Positions 28,434-37,183 are shown, numbered from the stretch's first letter. The stretch: 64,000 nucleotides of DNA from an uncultured Slackia sp. (GCF_934630525.1 NZ_CAKTVX010000002.1:259117-323116); one strand, 5' to 3'. Made by a program: numbers and translations. Notes: generated by a model not told the origin, from the letters alone.

Positions 28434-29363
28434 CTAACTTCCCTGAGCCGTAAGGACTACGCCCACGGTCTGAACAATCAACTTCAAATCACTCCATGCG
28501 GAGCACTTCTTGATGTAAAGCAGGTCGAGTTCAACCCACTCGTCAAAAGTGATGGAGTCGCGATTGCGGCGAGTCTGCCAATAGCACGTCATACCCGGCT
28601 TCACCAAAAGACGTTGGCTCTGGTGATCGGTATACGCAGCAACTTCAGCAGGGAGCGCAGGACGCGGTCCCACGGTGCTCATATCCGAAAACAAGACATT
28701 AATAAACTGTGGCAGCTCGTCCAAGCTTAATTTCCTGAGCCATTTACCTACACGAGTAATGCGCGGGTCGTCGGCAATTTTGAATACGGGACCGGTTTTC
28801 TCGTTAAGCTCTTTGAGCTCCGCAAGCTTCGCTTCCGCATCGACGCACATGCTGCGGAATTTCAACATCTGAAAGGTTTTGCCGTTCTTGCCCACACGCG
28901 TTTGCTTAAAAAAGACCGGCCCCTTAGGGTCGTCAATTTTAATGAGAATCGCAATAAGCGCGAACAGCCAACTGAAGCACACAAGAACCGCCGCGCTAAA
29001 CACAATATCGAAGGCGCGCTTTGCGAAACGGAATGCGACGCGATTCTCTATGCCCACAATAGGCTCGCTTCCGATTTCTTCCTTCAGGCGTTTAATTCGC
29101 TCTTCGCCTTCACGCTTGAGCTCATGCAGATTGAAGTCATAGACCGTGCCGTTCCGCACGGTCTTATTGGCGATTCCGTCAGCATAAGCCTGCGGTACCA
29201 AATACGCAGCATCGGTTGCACTCGTATCGCTAAGACATGCCTCGGCAGATTCGTGAACGGAAGCAATCTCGGCTTCCTGTATACGAATGCTGGCTTCACC
29301 GCTTCTCACGCACTCTTTCAAAGCAATACCACCATATGTAGCTTCAGCTGCTTGCATTCCCAA
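28434..29363 (-). CDS. initiating sugar transferase (undecaprenyl-phosphate glycosyl-1-phosphate transferase)
   Basis: The 309-residue protein has one hydrophobic segment (FDIVFSAAVLVCFSWLFALI) preceded by a KRAFD signature. The PGT core follows: GPVFFKQTRVGKNGKTFQML, KFRSM, GKWLRKLSLDELPQFINVL, MSTVGPRPALP and CYWQTRRNRDSITFDEW. It resembles monotopic PglC/ExoY enzymes that load the first sugar phosphate on undecaprenyl phosphate. About 105 N-terminal residues lack similarity to the family and precede the membrane segment. The start is a TTG at 29363 (GAGGG upstream) or an ATG two codons later. Decayed copies of its 3' end occur at 3641 and 7897. Confidence 0.92.
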   Translation of the reverse strand: MGMQAAEATYGGIALKECVRSGEASIRIQEAEIASVHESAEACLSDTSATDAAYLVPQAYADGIANKTVRNGTVYDFNLHELKREGEERIKRLKEEIGSEPIVGIENRVAFRFAKRAFDIVFSAAVLVCFSWLFALIAILIKIDDPKGPVFFKQTRVGKNGKTFQMLKFRSMCVDAEAKLAELKELNEKTGPVFKIADDPRITRVGKWLRKLSLDELPQFINVLFSDMSTVGPRPALPAEVAAYTDHQSQRLLVKPGMTCYWQTRRNRDSITFDEWVELDLLYIKKCSAWSDLKLIVQTVGVVLTAQGS

Positions 29364-29457
29364 AGAATCCCTCTTAGCTAAGGTTGCCTCCCCGATGCGG
29401 GGCTTCTGTTACCGGTTTTTGCCGTCCAATTGCCGTTGGGGATTCGCCTTCTGGCCC

Positions 29458-29982
29458 CTACGCTTTCGCAGGGCTTTTGGAAATAATCTCCAGGCCGAGC
29501 CGTATCGTTTTCATCCTGCCAAGCATGCTCACTTCAAGTTCAGCCATCCTGCGATGCCTGTCTATCCGCTTGATCTCCGCCTCGTGACCCCTAAGCGGGC
29601 CGCGCAGCACAATCACCTTGCTGCCTTCCACAATGCCCTCGCTCATTTCGATCACGCGGCGATCGTTGCCCGTGAAGGCATTAAGCCAGGCCACCTCTTC
29701 ATCGTTTAGGGGAATGAATACTTCGTTGTTACCAAGCACCTTGGTAAAAGCGGGCACGCGGCGCAGCTGCAGCGCGAGCTTTTCGGCATCGTGCGTTTCT
29801 ACGAACAAATACCCCGGCGCCAAGCGCTCCGCGCGCTTGTGCCATTCGCCCTTCCAGCGACGCATAGCTTCAAAACGCGGCACGAAGATCTCGCCAACCA
29901 AAGCTTCGTCGACGAAACGGCGAATGCACTCTTCGACTTTGGCTTCTTCTCCGCTCGATATTTGAATGGCGTAAATACGCAT
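29458..29982 (-). CDS. loaP: NusG-family antiterminator, LoaP/RfaH-like
   Basis: The 174-residue protein opens with MRIYAIQISSGEEAKVEECI and has LAPGYLFVET, the NGN domain core. It ends in a KOW segment SKVIVLRGPLRGHEAEIKRI. It is a specialised NusG paralogue that rides on RNA polymerase and suppresses termination in long polysaccharide operons. Its position as the first gene before ~15 kb of capsule genes fits this. The ATG at 29982 has AAGGAA eight bases upstream; an ATG two codons earlier is less well spaced. A terminator-like hairpin sits in its own leader. Confidence 0.9.
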   Translation of the reverse strand: MRIYAIQISSGEEAKVEECIRRFVDEALVGEIFVPRFEAMRRWKGEWHKRAERLAPGYLFVETHDAEKLALQLRRVPAFTKVLGNNEVFIPLNDEEVAWLNAFTGNDRRVIEMSEGIVEGSKVIVLRGPLRGHEAEIKRIDRHRRMAELEVSMLGRMKTIRLGLEIISKSPAKA

Positions 29983-30180
29983 GCCCATTTCCTTACTGCC
30001 GCGCAAGAGCTTGGCACCGCATCGTACATGAGCGCGCAAAGCACCCGCTGGCACCCAGGCCAGTTTTGAGCGCAGCTACGCTACCGCGCAATGCGACCGC
30101 ATACCAACGAACTATTCATTTCCCAGAAAACGATGCAACGCGCTCAGAGCGACGATTACTTGCTTGTCAGGGTGTGCGCG

Positions 30181-30242
30181 CTACAGCTCAAAATTGAGCG
30201 CAAAAAAGGCCAATAATCATTGGCCCGTAGGTAACGCTGTAG
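30181..30242 (-). promoter_or_regulatory. attenuator-like leader with alternative pairing
   Basis: In transcript order the leader contains CTACAGC, then a terminator hairpin, then a GCTCAA/TTGAGC hairpin and GCTGTAG. CTACAGC and GCTGTAG can pair around the terminator. Processive antitermination by LoaP is known to need leader RNA hairpins, so this may be its target. The mechanism is inferred. Confidence 0.5.
30202..30225 (-). terminator. intrinsic terminator inside the capsule-operon leader
   Basis: On the minus strand GGCCAAT-GATT-ATTGGCC is followed directly by six T. It lies between the predicted promoter at 30287-30314 and the loaP start, about 220 bases before the coding region. It may also end transcripts reading through from the wzz-phosphatase operon. 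Confidence 0.75.
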
Positions 30243-30286
30243 ACGTATCCCCCTCGTCAAAAGAGGAATATTCGCCGTTCAATATA

Positions 30287-30314
30287 ATTATGACCCTCCC
30301 CGCTCATATGTAAA
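30287..30314 (-). promoter_or_regulatory. putative sigma-70 promoter of the loaP-capsule operon
   Basis: Minus strand TTTACA and CATAAT are separated by 16 bases, in an AT-rich stretch. Each box differs from consensus at one position. Transcription would begin near 30280 and give a leader of about 300 bases. Confidence 0.55.
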
Positions 30315-30579
30315 GAAAGATATACGTTAAATGAATATTAAACGCCACTTCTTCATTAATACGGCTGCTAAAAGGGATTTTTAGGTGCCGCCACGTGACG
30401 TTGCGCACATCAACGCCGAAAGTTGCGCAACTTTTTAATTGCGGCGTTTCATTTACGCAGGTGGGTTGCCGCATTTTTGCCACAAGGTGACATTGAGAAG
30501 CACTTTTGACCCAGGGGGGTTAGGCTCCAGCAGGGGCCTCATGTCAGAGCAATCGGGCCCGCATGCCGCAACCCGCCGC

Positions 30580-31230
30580 TTACTTCATATGCGCGCCACG
30601 GCACCGATGCGTCGCCTTCGCCTTGGCCAAATTCTGGTAGTGCTCGGGGCGGTGCGCATCGCTTGCGATATAGCGATACAGCATAGCATCGAACAGCTTC
30701 TTCGCGGGCTTCTTTTCTTTGCCCAAGCGCCCGCCGGCCACGAAATCGGCCGACGCCTGCAGCTTGCAGCCCATGCGCACCAAGCGCTCGGCAATGCCAA
30801 CGTCTTTCTGAACGGCTTTGTAGCGCTCGGGGTGCGCAATAATCACATCGTAGCCCTTGCCCTGCAGCTCGTAAATCGTGCGCTCGTATTCCTCGAAATC
30901 GCGCGCGGTGCAGTGGCTCGAAAGCTCGAGCAGAAATTCGTTGCTGCCGTCGAAATGCAGGTATTCGGCCCATTGCATGCCCAGTTCCATGAGCTTGCGG
31001 TGGTTTACCTCGAAACCCATTTGCAGCGGAAAGCCGTCGGCATGCGCCACGAGCAATTCGTACGCATCCCACATGGCGTCATAGTCGAAATAGGGGTCGC
31101 GGCAATGCGGCGTGCACACGATGCTTGTAACGCCCGCTTGTTTGGCGGCTTCGAGCATCGCCAGGCTTTCATCCAAATCGCGCGCGCCATCGTCGACGCC
31201 CGGCAAAATATGGCAATGGATATCGCGCAC
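30580..31230 (-). CDS. CpsB/YwqE-like PHP-domain tyrosine phosphatase
   Basis: The protein starts VRDIHCHILPGVDDGARD, the metal-binding HxH motif of PHP phosphatases. It has CTPHCRDP, FEVN and IIAHPERY, then SDAHRPE near the end, which complete the metal site. These manganese enzymes dephosphorylate the partner BY-kinase and so tune chain length. The GTG at 31230 has AAGGAAG six bases upstream and yields the standard N-terminus. The longer frame adds 37 unlike residues. Its distance to the kinase gene is 117 bases. Confidence 0.88.
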   Translation of the reverse strand: MRDIHCHILPGVDDGARDLDESLAMLEAAKQAGVTSIVCTPHCRDPYFDYDAMWDAYELLVAHADGFPLQMGFEVNHRKLMELGMQWAEYLHFDGSNEFLLELSSHCTARDFEEYERTIYELQGKGYDVIIAHPERYKAVQKDVGIAERLVRMGCKLQASADFVAGGRLGKEKKPAKKLFDAMLYRYIASDAHRPEHYQNLAKAKATHRCRGAHMK

Positions 31231-31347
31231 GGGCGCTTCCTTTCCGCATTGGTGCGAACGCATTTTGGCAAGGTCTCTTCCCCGCCGAGCAATCACCCTA
31301 ACACAACAACGCCCGCACCAAACGGCGCGGGCGCACATCATTTCGGT

Positions 31348-32112
31348 TTAGAACCTTGAACCGCGAGGGTTCTGTGGCACCACGATCGACGAATCCATGT
31401 CGAACGTGTCTTGCGCGGCGACGGGCGAAGAATTGCCGTTCTTCATACGCTTGCCGTCTTTGTTGTAGTACGCGTAGTAGTACTCGCTGCTCTCAACTTC
31501 GCAATCGTTCAGAACGGCGCCAATCACGTTGGCGTCGGCCTTGCGCAGCTGCTCGTACGCAGCTCGCACCTGGTCGCGCTTCGTGAAGTTGTCGCGCACC
31601 ACGAGCACCGTGCCATCGACCAACGAAGAAAGAATGGCGGCGTCGATGAACGTGCCAACCGGCGGCGTGTCGAACAGCACGTAGTCGAACTCGCGGCTCA
31701 CCATGCCAATGAAGCGGCCGAAGCGCTTCGAGGAAAGCAGATCGGGCGGGTTGGGAATGTGCGGCTCGGCGTCCAGGAAATACAAGCCTTGCTGCGGCAG
31801 GGCCACAATCGCCTGGTTCAGCGGCACTTCATCGGCGAGCACCGCGTGCAGACCCACCTCGGGGTGCACATTGAACATGCCCGCCAGCGAACGCTTGCGC
31901 ATATCGCTTTCGACGACCAGTACGCTCTTGCCGCCCGCGGCAATGGCCTGGGCCAGCTGCGCCGTGATGGTCGACTTGCCCTCGTTGGGCACGGTGGACG
32001 TTACCACCAGCGTGCGCACCGGGTTGTCGACACTTGCGAAGCGAATGTTGGCGAGCAGGGTTTTAATGGAGTTTTGAACCGCTTGCTGGTTCTGCGACTT
32101 CTTGCGAGCCAT
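31348..32112 (-). CDS. CpsD/CapB-type bacterial tyrosine kinase
   Basis: The 254-residue cytoplasmic BY-kinase has Walker A TSTVPNEGKSTITAQLA, Walker A' VLVVESDMRKRSL and Walker B DYVLFDTPPVG. A C-terminal tyrosine cluster EYYYAYY around residues 213-219 is presumably autophosphorylated. It lies three bases downstream of the Wzz/YveK gene, whose cytoplasmic tail normally activates the kinase. Together with the PHP phosphatase it controls polymer length and export. Confidence 0.93.
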   Translation of the reverse strand: MARKKSQNQQAVQNSIKTLLANIRFASVDNPVRTLVVTSTVPNEGKSTITAQLAQAIAAGGKSVLVVESDMRKRSLAGMFNVHPEVGLHAVLADEVPLNQAIVALPQQGLYFLDAEPHIPNPPDLLSSKRFGRFIGMVSREFDYVLFDTPPVGTFIDAAILSSLVDGTVLVVRDNFTKRDQVRAAYEQLRKADANVIGAVLNDCEVESSEYYYAYYNKDGKRMKNGNSSPVAAQDTFDMDSSIVVPQNPRGSRF

Positions 32113-32115
32113 GGG

Positions 32116-32775
32116 TTATTTCGCTCCCTTCATCGACGGAATGCGGCCAATAACGGGAATGCCCAGAAACTCTTCCACGTCTTCGGCGCCGCGCACGCGG
32201 GTGTTTAGCATATCCATGAGCACCACAATGGCAATGGCCACGAACAGGCCGGCCAAAAACGCGACCGCCGTGTACATAAGGCGGTTCGGGCCGCTCGGCG
32301 ACGTGGGCGTAACGGCCTCGTCAATCACGTTCACGCTTTGCACGTCCATGACCGACTGCGCCACGCTCGAAACGTTCTTCGCGAGCTCGTTGGCGATGAT
32401 CGCCGTGCTGGCTGCGTCTTCGCCGGTCACCGTGAGCGAAATTACGCGCGACGTGGTTTCGCTGGACACGTTGATTTTGTAATCGCGCAGGCTCTTCATT
32501 TTCAGGGCCTCGGCGGTTTGCTTCGACACGGTGTCGCTCTTAATAAGGGTCGAAACGTCGTTGGCGATCATCTGAGAAGCCGACAGATCTTGGCTCATGG
32601 ACGTTTTCGTCGTCGAATCGCCCTTCACCAACACGTACATGCTGGTAGATGCGGTATAGGTGTTCGGCATGAACAGGTAGCTATACGCGCCCATCGCCAA
32701 AGCGCACACCAAAGGGAGCGCGATCACAAGCCGCAGGTGCTTGCGCAAAAGCTGCAAGAGCTCAAGCAGAGTCAT
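32116..32775 (-). CDS. Wzz/YveK-type chain-length regulator
   Basis: The 219-residue protein starts MTLLELLQLLRKHLRLVIAL with a first membrane helix. It has a long extracytoplasmic part from about 35 to 170 and a second membrane helix near residues 175-195, preceded by the proline-rich PTSPSGPNR. This is the usual architecture of Wzz-domain activators of BY-kinases. The ATG at 32775 follows GAAAGG; the longer in-frame start lacks sense. Confidence 0.92.
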   Translation of the reverse strand: MTLLELLQLLRKHLRLVIALPLVCALAMGAYSYLFMPNTYTASTSMYVLVKGDSTTKTSMSQDLSASQMIANDVSTLIKSDTVSKQTAEALKMKSLRDYKINVSSETTSRVISLTVTGEDAASTAIIANELAKNVSSVAQSVMDVQSVNVIDEAVTPTSPSGPNRLMYTAVAFLAGLFVAIAIVVLMDMLNTRVRGAEDVEEFLGIPVIGRIPSMKGAK

Positions 32776-32816
32776 ATTTCGTTTGCCTTTCTCGTTAGCG
32801 CGGCATGCCGCGATTG

Positions 32817-34286
32817 TTACTCTCCAGGGGCCACGTCGTTTGTGGTAAGGCCCGCATTCGCCACCAGGGCATCGTAGCTTTTCGGCGCCGGCGAATTGCT
32901 TGCCGCGCCCAGCTTCAAGTTGCTCGACTGGGCCTGCGGAATTTCGGCCGTGGTGTCGTTGGGGTCGAGGCCCGCATCGACTCGGCACATCATATCGCGC
33001 CATTCGTTGAACATGGGGCACGCGTAGCTCACGCCGCCTTCTGTAAACGAATAGCTGGGGCACACCGCCGAATACAAGGTGAGGTCTGTCGCTTGGAACT
33101 GCTGCGCCAGAGCCACGATGTCGGTAACCGACAAGTCGGTGCTAATGCTCGACGCGAGCGAGCTCACAAGGCCCGGCAACTGCCCCGGGGGCGAGGCGAG
33201 CACCTGTTTGATGACGCCCCGCACCACCAAGCGCTGCGCCTGGGCGCGACCGAAATCGCCGCCCGAAACGTTGTAGCGCTCGCGAGCGAAGGCAAGGGCC
33301 TGCGCGCCGTTCAAGCGCTGGTTGCCGGCGCTGAACGACATGCCGCCGTTGCCCACGTCGAAGCTTTCGGGAACGTCGACCCAAATGCCGCCAAGCTCGT
33401 CGACCACGCGTTGCAGGCCATCGAAGTGCACCTCGCAGTAATGCGTGATGGGCACGCCCGCGAACGTCGAAACAGCATCGACCGCGCCCGACGCGCCGCC
33501 GAACGAGTACGCCGCGTTGATTTTCTGCCTTCCCTGGCCCTCGATGGTCACCATGGTGTCGCGAGGGATGGAGACGAGGTCGACCTGGCCTTTGTCGGGG
33601 TCGATGCGCGCGAGCATGGTCACGTCGCTTCGACTGGCGGTTTCACCATCGTCGCGCGAGTCGCTGCCCAAAATGAGCATGTAGAACGCGGTGCTTTCCT
33701 CGGTGGCCGATTCGCTCGCCGATGCAGGCTGCAGCACTTCTTTGAGCTCGGCTTCTTCCTGCTTATCGTCGAAGCCCATCGACGTGTTGAGCGAGCTTAC
33801 GTACGCGGCGAGCGCGATGCTGCTGCCCACGATAAGCGTGAACAGCACCGCGAACACGATGAGCGCGATGCGGCGGCCCTTGTGGCGCTTTTTGCGCACG
33901 CGGCGCACGCCGTCGCGCTCGGTCGCGTTGCCGTCGAGGCCAGCGTCGAAGTCGGTGCCAAAGCCGTCGCCCGCGCCCGCGTGGAAGCCCTCGTGGAACT
34001 GGTTCACGCTCGGCATGCGGCGCTGGTAAGCCGCGCCCGCAGCGCGATAGGCGCCCTGGCCATCTTTCTGCTGCCACTCAGGCTGAGGCCGCTCCTGCTG
34101 CTGCGAAAACGGCGAAGGGCCTTGGGGGCTGTAGCCTCGATTCTGCGAATCGCGCTCACCCGGCTGCTGCTGGGTGATAAGCGACCGAACTGAATCGGCG
34201 ACCAGGCTGCCCAGGTCTTCAGGCTTGGCGTGCAAGCCTTTCCGCGGAGGCAAAGGCGCGCCGCCATCGTTGGAATTATCCGACAT
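32817..34286 (-). CDS. LytR-CpsA-Psr (LCP) family ligase
   Basis: An N-terminal proline- and glutamine-rich cytoplasmic part of ~120 residues precedes a membrane helix (IALIVFAVLFTLIVGSSIAL). The LCP domain follows with YMLILGSDSRDDGETASRSD, LVSIPRDTMV and LNGAQALAFARERY. LCP proteins transfer lipid-linked polymers to peptidoglycan outside the membrane. The gene is first in the wzz-kinase-phosphatase operon. Either of two ATGs (34307 or 34286) can start it. Confidence 0.92.
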   Translation of the reverse strand: MSDNSNDGGAPLPPRKGLHAKPEDLGSLVADSVRSLITQQQPGERDSQNRGYSPQGPSPFSQQQERPQPEWQQKDGQGAYRAAGAAYQRRMPSVNQFHEGFHAGAGDGFGTDFDAGLDGNATERDGVRRVRKKRHKGRRIALIVFAVLFTLIVGSSIALAAYVSSLNTSMGFDDKQEEAELKEVLQPASASESATEESTAFYMLILGSDSRDDGETASRSDVTMLARIDPDKGQVDLVSIPRDTMVTIEGQGRQKINAAYSFGGASGAVDAVSTFAGVPITHYCEVHFDGLQRVVDELGGIWVDVPESFDVGNGGMSFSAGNQRLNGAQALAFARERYNVSGGDFGRAQAQRLVVRGVIKQVLASPPGQLPGLVSSLASSISTDLSVTDIVALAQQFQATDLTLYSAVCPSYSFTEGGVSYACPMFNEWRDMMCRVDAGLDPNDTTAEIPQAQSSNLKLGAASNSPAPKSYDALVANAGLTTNDVAPGE

Positions 34287-34354
34287 ACTCAGTTTCTTTC
34301 GTTGCATTCAAACGTCAAAAGCTCGCGCGCCATATTTGGCGCAAGCCCGAATAT

Positions 34355-34382
34355 TCTATATATGCTCATGCTACCCGCGCAA
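34355..34382 (-). promoter_or_regulatory. putative promoter of the LCP-wzz-cpsD-phosphatase operon
   Basis: Minus strand TTGCGC and TATAGA are separated by 16 bases. They lie about 70 bases before the LCP start, in the only AT-rich part of the gap. The match is moderate. Confidence 0.4.
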
Positions 34383-34711
34383 CAAAAGAACGGGCTTACA
34401 CATAAAAAGGGTGCTTTACGCACGATAGGCCGTGAGCAACGCGCCTGATGGCAGGCTCGCCTGTTGCGCAACTTTTCTTGAAGTCGAAATGAGAGGCCCA
34501 CCCCATATTGTTGAATGCGCACAAGCGCCAAAACCTGGTAAATAAGGGGCAATGGAGAAGCAAAGGTGCGGGAAAACCGCGGCTCGAGAGGCGCGAGTTC
34601 GTGCAGGCCAGCGGCTCGGCTCCCGCGCAGGCTGGCAGCGATGCTTGCCCTCTCCGGTGGCGCTATTGGCGCAGCGCGCTTGCCGATTTGGGGCTCGTGC
34701 AGGACGATTCC
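34383..34711. other. intergenic stretch without a recognised gene
   Basis: GC-rich sequence with several short self-complementary segments lies between the end of the small conserved protein and the LCP promoter. I see no credible gene, tRNA or clear terminator. Confidence 0.5.
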
Positions 34712-34963
34712 CTACTCCACGGTGCCGTAGGTGTAGCCCCAGCCGTGGCCGGCGATCGAGGAGTTCATCTGCTGGCACAAAGCGATGCGCGTATACGCGC
34801 CTGGAGGCAACAGCTCCACGATTTCGCGCATGTCGGCGCACACATCGAACGTCTCCGCCGCCAGAATCACATCAAGCCGCTCAACGATAGGCGTGTTCTT
34901 GAAGAGGTAATCCACAACGCGCTGCATTTCGCCATACGAATCGCTTCTCTCAAGCAAAGCCAT
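34712..34963 (-). CDS. small conserved protein of unknown function
   Basis: This 83-residue protein begins MALLERSDSYGEMQRVVDYL and ends NSSIAGHGWGYTYGTVE. The ATG has AAAGGA ten to eleven bases upstream. It is soluble, with two cysteines (CADMRE and LCQQMN). I do not recognise a domain. It lies 103 bases after the methyltransferase-like gene on the same strand and may be co-transcribed. A 23-bp element shared with another promoter region lies 39 bases upstream. Confidence 0.7.
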   Translation of the reverse strand: MALLERSDSYGEMQRVVDYLFKNTPIVERLDVILAAETFDVCADMREIVELLPPGAYTRIALCQQMNSSIAGHGWGYTYGTVE

Positions 34964-35001
34964 GCAGTGGTGTCCTTTCTTTATATCTACAACCTGCTGC
35001 C

Positions 35002-35024
35002 ACCTGTTAAATGCTCGCAGCGTT
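35002..35024. repeat. 23-bp element, copy 1
   Basis: This 23-base string, from ACCTGTTAAATG to CGCAGCGTT, recurs exactly at 63828-63850. Both copies lie 40-120 bases upstream of a minus-strand gene and have the same orientation. A shared regulatory site or a small mobile remnant is possible. Confidence 0.6.
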
Positions 35025-35066
35025 AACACATCCCCAGCACATCCCGGCAGGCCTGCCGTCAAGCAA

Positions 35067-35999
35067 CTAGCGAATGCTGTCGACGCCGAAAACGCCTGCG
35101 GCCAGAGCGCCCGTGTATGCGGGAGTCGCCTCGCCGCACGCACGCAGGAACTGAGCTCCCGCCGCGCGCAGAGCCACAGCCGCATCGGCCATGAAATCGG
35201 GCAGCGCATAGGGGTTCTCGGGAATGGGCGCGCCGAGCGAAGCACGGCGTTTCTCGGCAGCGGTTGCCTGGCGCACGCTCACCTGCACCAAAATGGGTTT
35301 CAGGGTGGCGGCGGCAATCTCGCGCACCACTTCCGCAATCGCCTCGGGCGCGGCAGCGCTGCGAATGCCAATCACGTCGGCCTTCGTGAGCACCTCGATC
35401 GCTTCAGCGAGCGGCTTTCCGTCGAACTCGCCTTGCTCATTCACGTCGACCGACACGAACACCGGGCCCGCATACGCGCGACGCACGCCCTCGATGCCGC
35501 ACTGGACATCGGCCGCGCTGCGCAAGCCGTTCAGGAAAATGGCGTCGAAGCCCACGCCTTCGCTTTCCGCAAGAGAACCCATGGCTTCCTTGCCGCCCTC
35601 GACAAGCGCTCGCGCCGCACCTTCGTATTGCGCCGCGCACTGCTTCATCGACATCGCCGACATGGCGTCGAGCGGCAGCCCGCACGGGCCAACTTCGCAC
35701 AGCACATGCTGCGGAGCATTCGCGCGCGCATGGGCTATAGCCGCCTGGGCAAGTTCCTGGGCGCGATCTTCCATGCGCTTATGCGCCAGGCGCGCCTCGC
35801 AAATATCGGTTTCGGCAACCAAGCACTGCGCGCCCGCCATCGACTCCAGGCGCAGCACATCGCGCATAGTCTCTGGCTCAACCAAGCTCATATATTCAGC
35901 TTCGGTTTCCATGTCGACGCCTTGGTTCGCGAGCGCGAACGCGAGCGGGGCGGAAAGCACGAGCATGTCTTTGTGGAAACGCAATTCGATATCGGCCAT
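35067..35999 (-). CDS. homocysteine S-methyltransferase-like protein lacking usual zinc ligands
   Basis: The 310-residue protein has the BHMT/MetH barrel layout: VLSAPLAFALANQG, AAQYEGAARALVEGG, GPVFVSVDVNEQGEFDG and KPILVQVS. Enzymes of this family bind zinc with one cysteine in a GxNC motif and two in GGCCG near the end. Here the matching places read IGIRSAAAPEA and LRACGEATP, so two of the three cysteines are absent. The protein may have lost methyl transfer or use other ligands. The ATG at 35999 has AAGGGG seven to eight bases upstream; 57 further in-frame codons upstream look non-coding. Confidence 0.75.
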   Translation of the reverse strand: MADIELRFHKDMLVLSAPLAFALANQGVDMETEAEYMSLVEPETMRDVLRLESMAGAQCLVAETDICEARLAHKRMEDRAQELAQAAIAHARANAPQHVLCEVGPCGLPLDAMSAMSMKQCAAQYEGAARALVEGGKEAMGSLAESEGVGFDAIFLNGLRSAADVQCGIEGVRRAYAGPVFVSVDVNEQGEFDGKPLAEAIEVLTKADVIGIRSAAAPEAIAEVVREIAAATLKPILVQVSVRQATAAEKRRASLGAPIPENPYALPDFMADAAVALRAAGAQFLRACGEATPAYTGALAAGVFGVDSIR

Positions 36000-36281
36000 A
36001 AGAGCCCCTTTCGGACGTGGCGAACGCGGCGCGGAACACGGCAGAAGCGTGCACGACGCGGCTAATGCAATGCTCTGAGTATAGTTGCAACGCGGCGAAC
36101 GGAGCGCCTGCAAGGGCCGCTTTCCCGAAAAGTGGCGCAAGCGCGCTTCATAAGTCAAGAAGTGGCTCAAAATGATGCTGCGGCAAACGGTCGTTTTGCA
36201 GCGGCGAACGGCGAAGCTTTTTAATGACGCTTCAAAAGCCCTTCACAAACGTATACACATTTTTAGGTTATGTCTAATTCA

Positions 36282-36298
36282 CCCTCATTGTGTGAGGT
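36282..36298 (+). repeat. possible degenerate third copy of the C-loop RNA core
   Basis: CCCTCATTGTGTGAGG differs from the core shared by the two downstream RNAs (CCCTCCTTGTGTGAGG) at one base. A TATACA lies about 30 bases before it. No terminator or flanking hairpins matching the other two are present, so it is at best a fragment. Confidence 0.3.
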
Positions 36299-36403
36299 GC
36301 GATTTCATGGCTCCCATCAGGGCTTTTACGCCTTGTCGAGCACAGGTGCCCTGCGTACACAAGTCGTTCAAAACCGTCTCACAACTTCTTGAAAACCCGT
36401 ACC

Positions 36404-36409
36404 TATACT
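36404..36409 (+). promoter_or_regulatory. -10 box of small-RNA candidate 1
   Basis: TATACT followed by TTTGCC is identical to the element before RNA candidate 2. Both are preceded, exactly 14 bases earlier, by TCACAACTTCT. This shared spacing supports a real promoter with a poor -35 box. Confidence 0.6.
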
Positions 36410-36415
36410 TTTGCC

Positions 36416-36580
36416 TTGCAAACGCGGGGTCCCCTTCCCAGTTTGCCTGCTACCCCAAAGCAGTACGTACCGGTGCACCTCCCAAAATCAAGCACCGTAC
36501 ACCCCCTCCTTGTGTGAGGCCCGGTTCCCCTCCGGGCCTCAAGTTCTCTCTTAGGCCCGCTCGTCCGAACGGGCCTTTTC
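36416..36580 (+). ncRNA. small RNA candidate 1 with C-rich hairpin loops
   Basis: A promoter-like TATACT lies just upstream and an intrinsic terminator (GGCCCG...CGGGCC then TTTT) ends it; no ATG occurs within. It can fold into successive hairpins. These are GCAAAC/GTTTGC enclosing TCCCCTTCCC, CTGCT/AGCAG enclosing a CCCC loop, GTACCGGTGC/GCACCGTAC with ACCTCCC in the loop, and GAGGCCCGG/CCGGGCCTC with loop TTCCCCT. Between the last two lies CCCCTCCTTGTGTGAGG. A paralogue follows at 37184 with compensating base changes in the stems. C-rich loops can pair with Shine-Dalgarno sequences, so a regulator of translation is likely. Confidence 0.65.
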
Positions 36581-37150
36581 CTTTTCCTGGGGACGAAACG
36601 AAAGCGGACCTTTGCAAAACAACCCTTGCAACGAACGTTCGCCATAATGGCGCGCAAACGCCGATCGCAATCACGAACGGTGCCGTTGCAGAAAATCTCA
36701 GGCATCGCCGCACACGCATCGCCGCACACGCATCGCCGTACGCTCATCGCAGTGCACGCAAATCGCGTTGAATCGGCCCCGTGACACAAAAACACGCCCA
36801 AGAATCGCCAAAAAGATGCTCGGCCGGCTTCGTTATCCCAACTACGCGTTGTTGACCTGCGGTTTTTAGAAGAATTGAGCATTTTTAGTAATCAGATTCT
36901 CAATGCTGTGGCGCACATGGGCGCGTGAAAGCAGGCGCAGTTCATGCATATATGCAATTTCATCGCTTTCTTGCCACGTATTTTTTATTCTGTCCTTTTT
37001 TTCGACAGCATTCAGTTTCTTGAATTTTTCCTATAGGCGCTGCTTATATATTTCACTCGTAAAATTGAATGCATAAGCGCGGCTTATGGAATTTCCCGGA
37101 ACGTAAGCTCGAAACTGTCCCGTTCCACAAACCATCCACTTCATGGTCAC
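36581..37150. other. intergenic stretch between the two RNA candidates
   Basis: The region becomes AT-rich after about 36950 and contains several imperfect inverted repeats, such as AGCATT...AATGCT near 36880-36910. No supported gene is visible. Confidence 0.5.
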
Positions 37151-37171
37151 AACTTCTCAAATAGCGACCTG

Positions 37172-37177
37172 TATACT
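37172..37177 (+). promoter_or_regulatory. -10 box of small-RNA candidate 2
   Basis: TATACT followed by TTTGCC, with TCACAACTTCT 14 bases upstream, exactly as in front of candidate 1. Confidence 0.6.
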
Positions 37178-37183
37178 TTTGCC

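Noticed and set aside
34430..34711. A structured RNA such as SRP RNA or RNase P RNA in the GC-rich gap
   Set aside because: I could not find the conserved SRP GGAAG/tetraloop region or RNase P core motifs.
36172..36771. A 199-codon plus-strand frame over the first RNA candidate
   Set aside because: It has unlikely composition, no ribosome-binding site and covers a hairpin-and-terminator structure shared with 37184-37344, where the frame is not kept.
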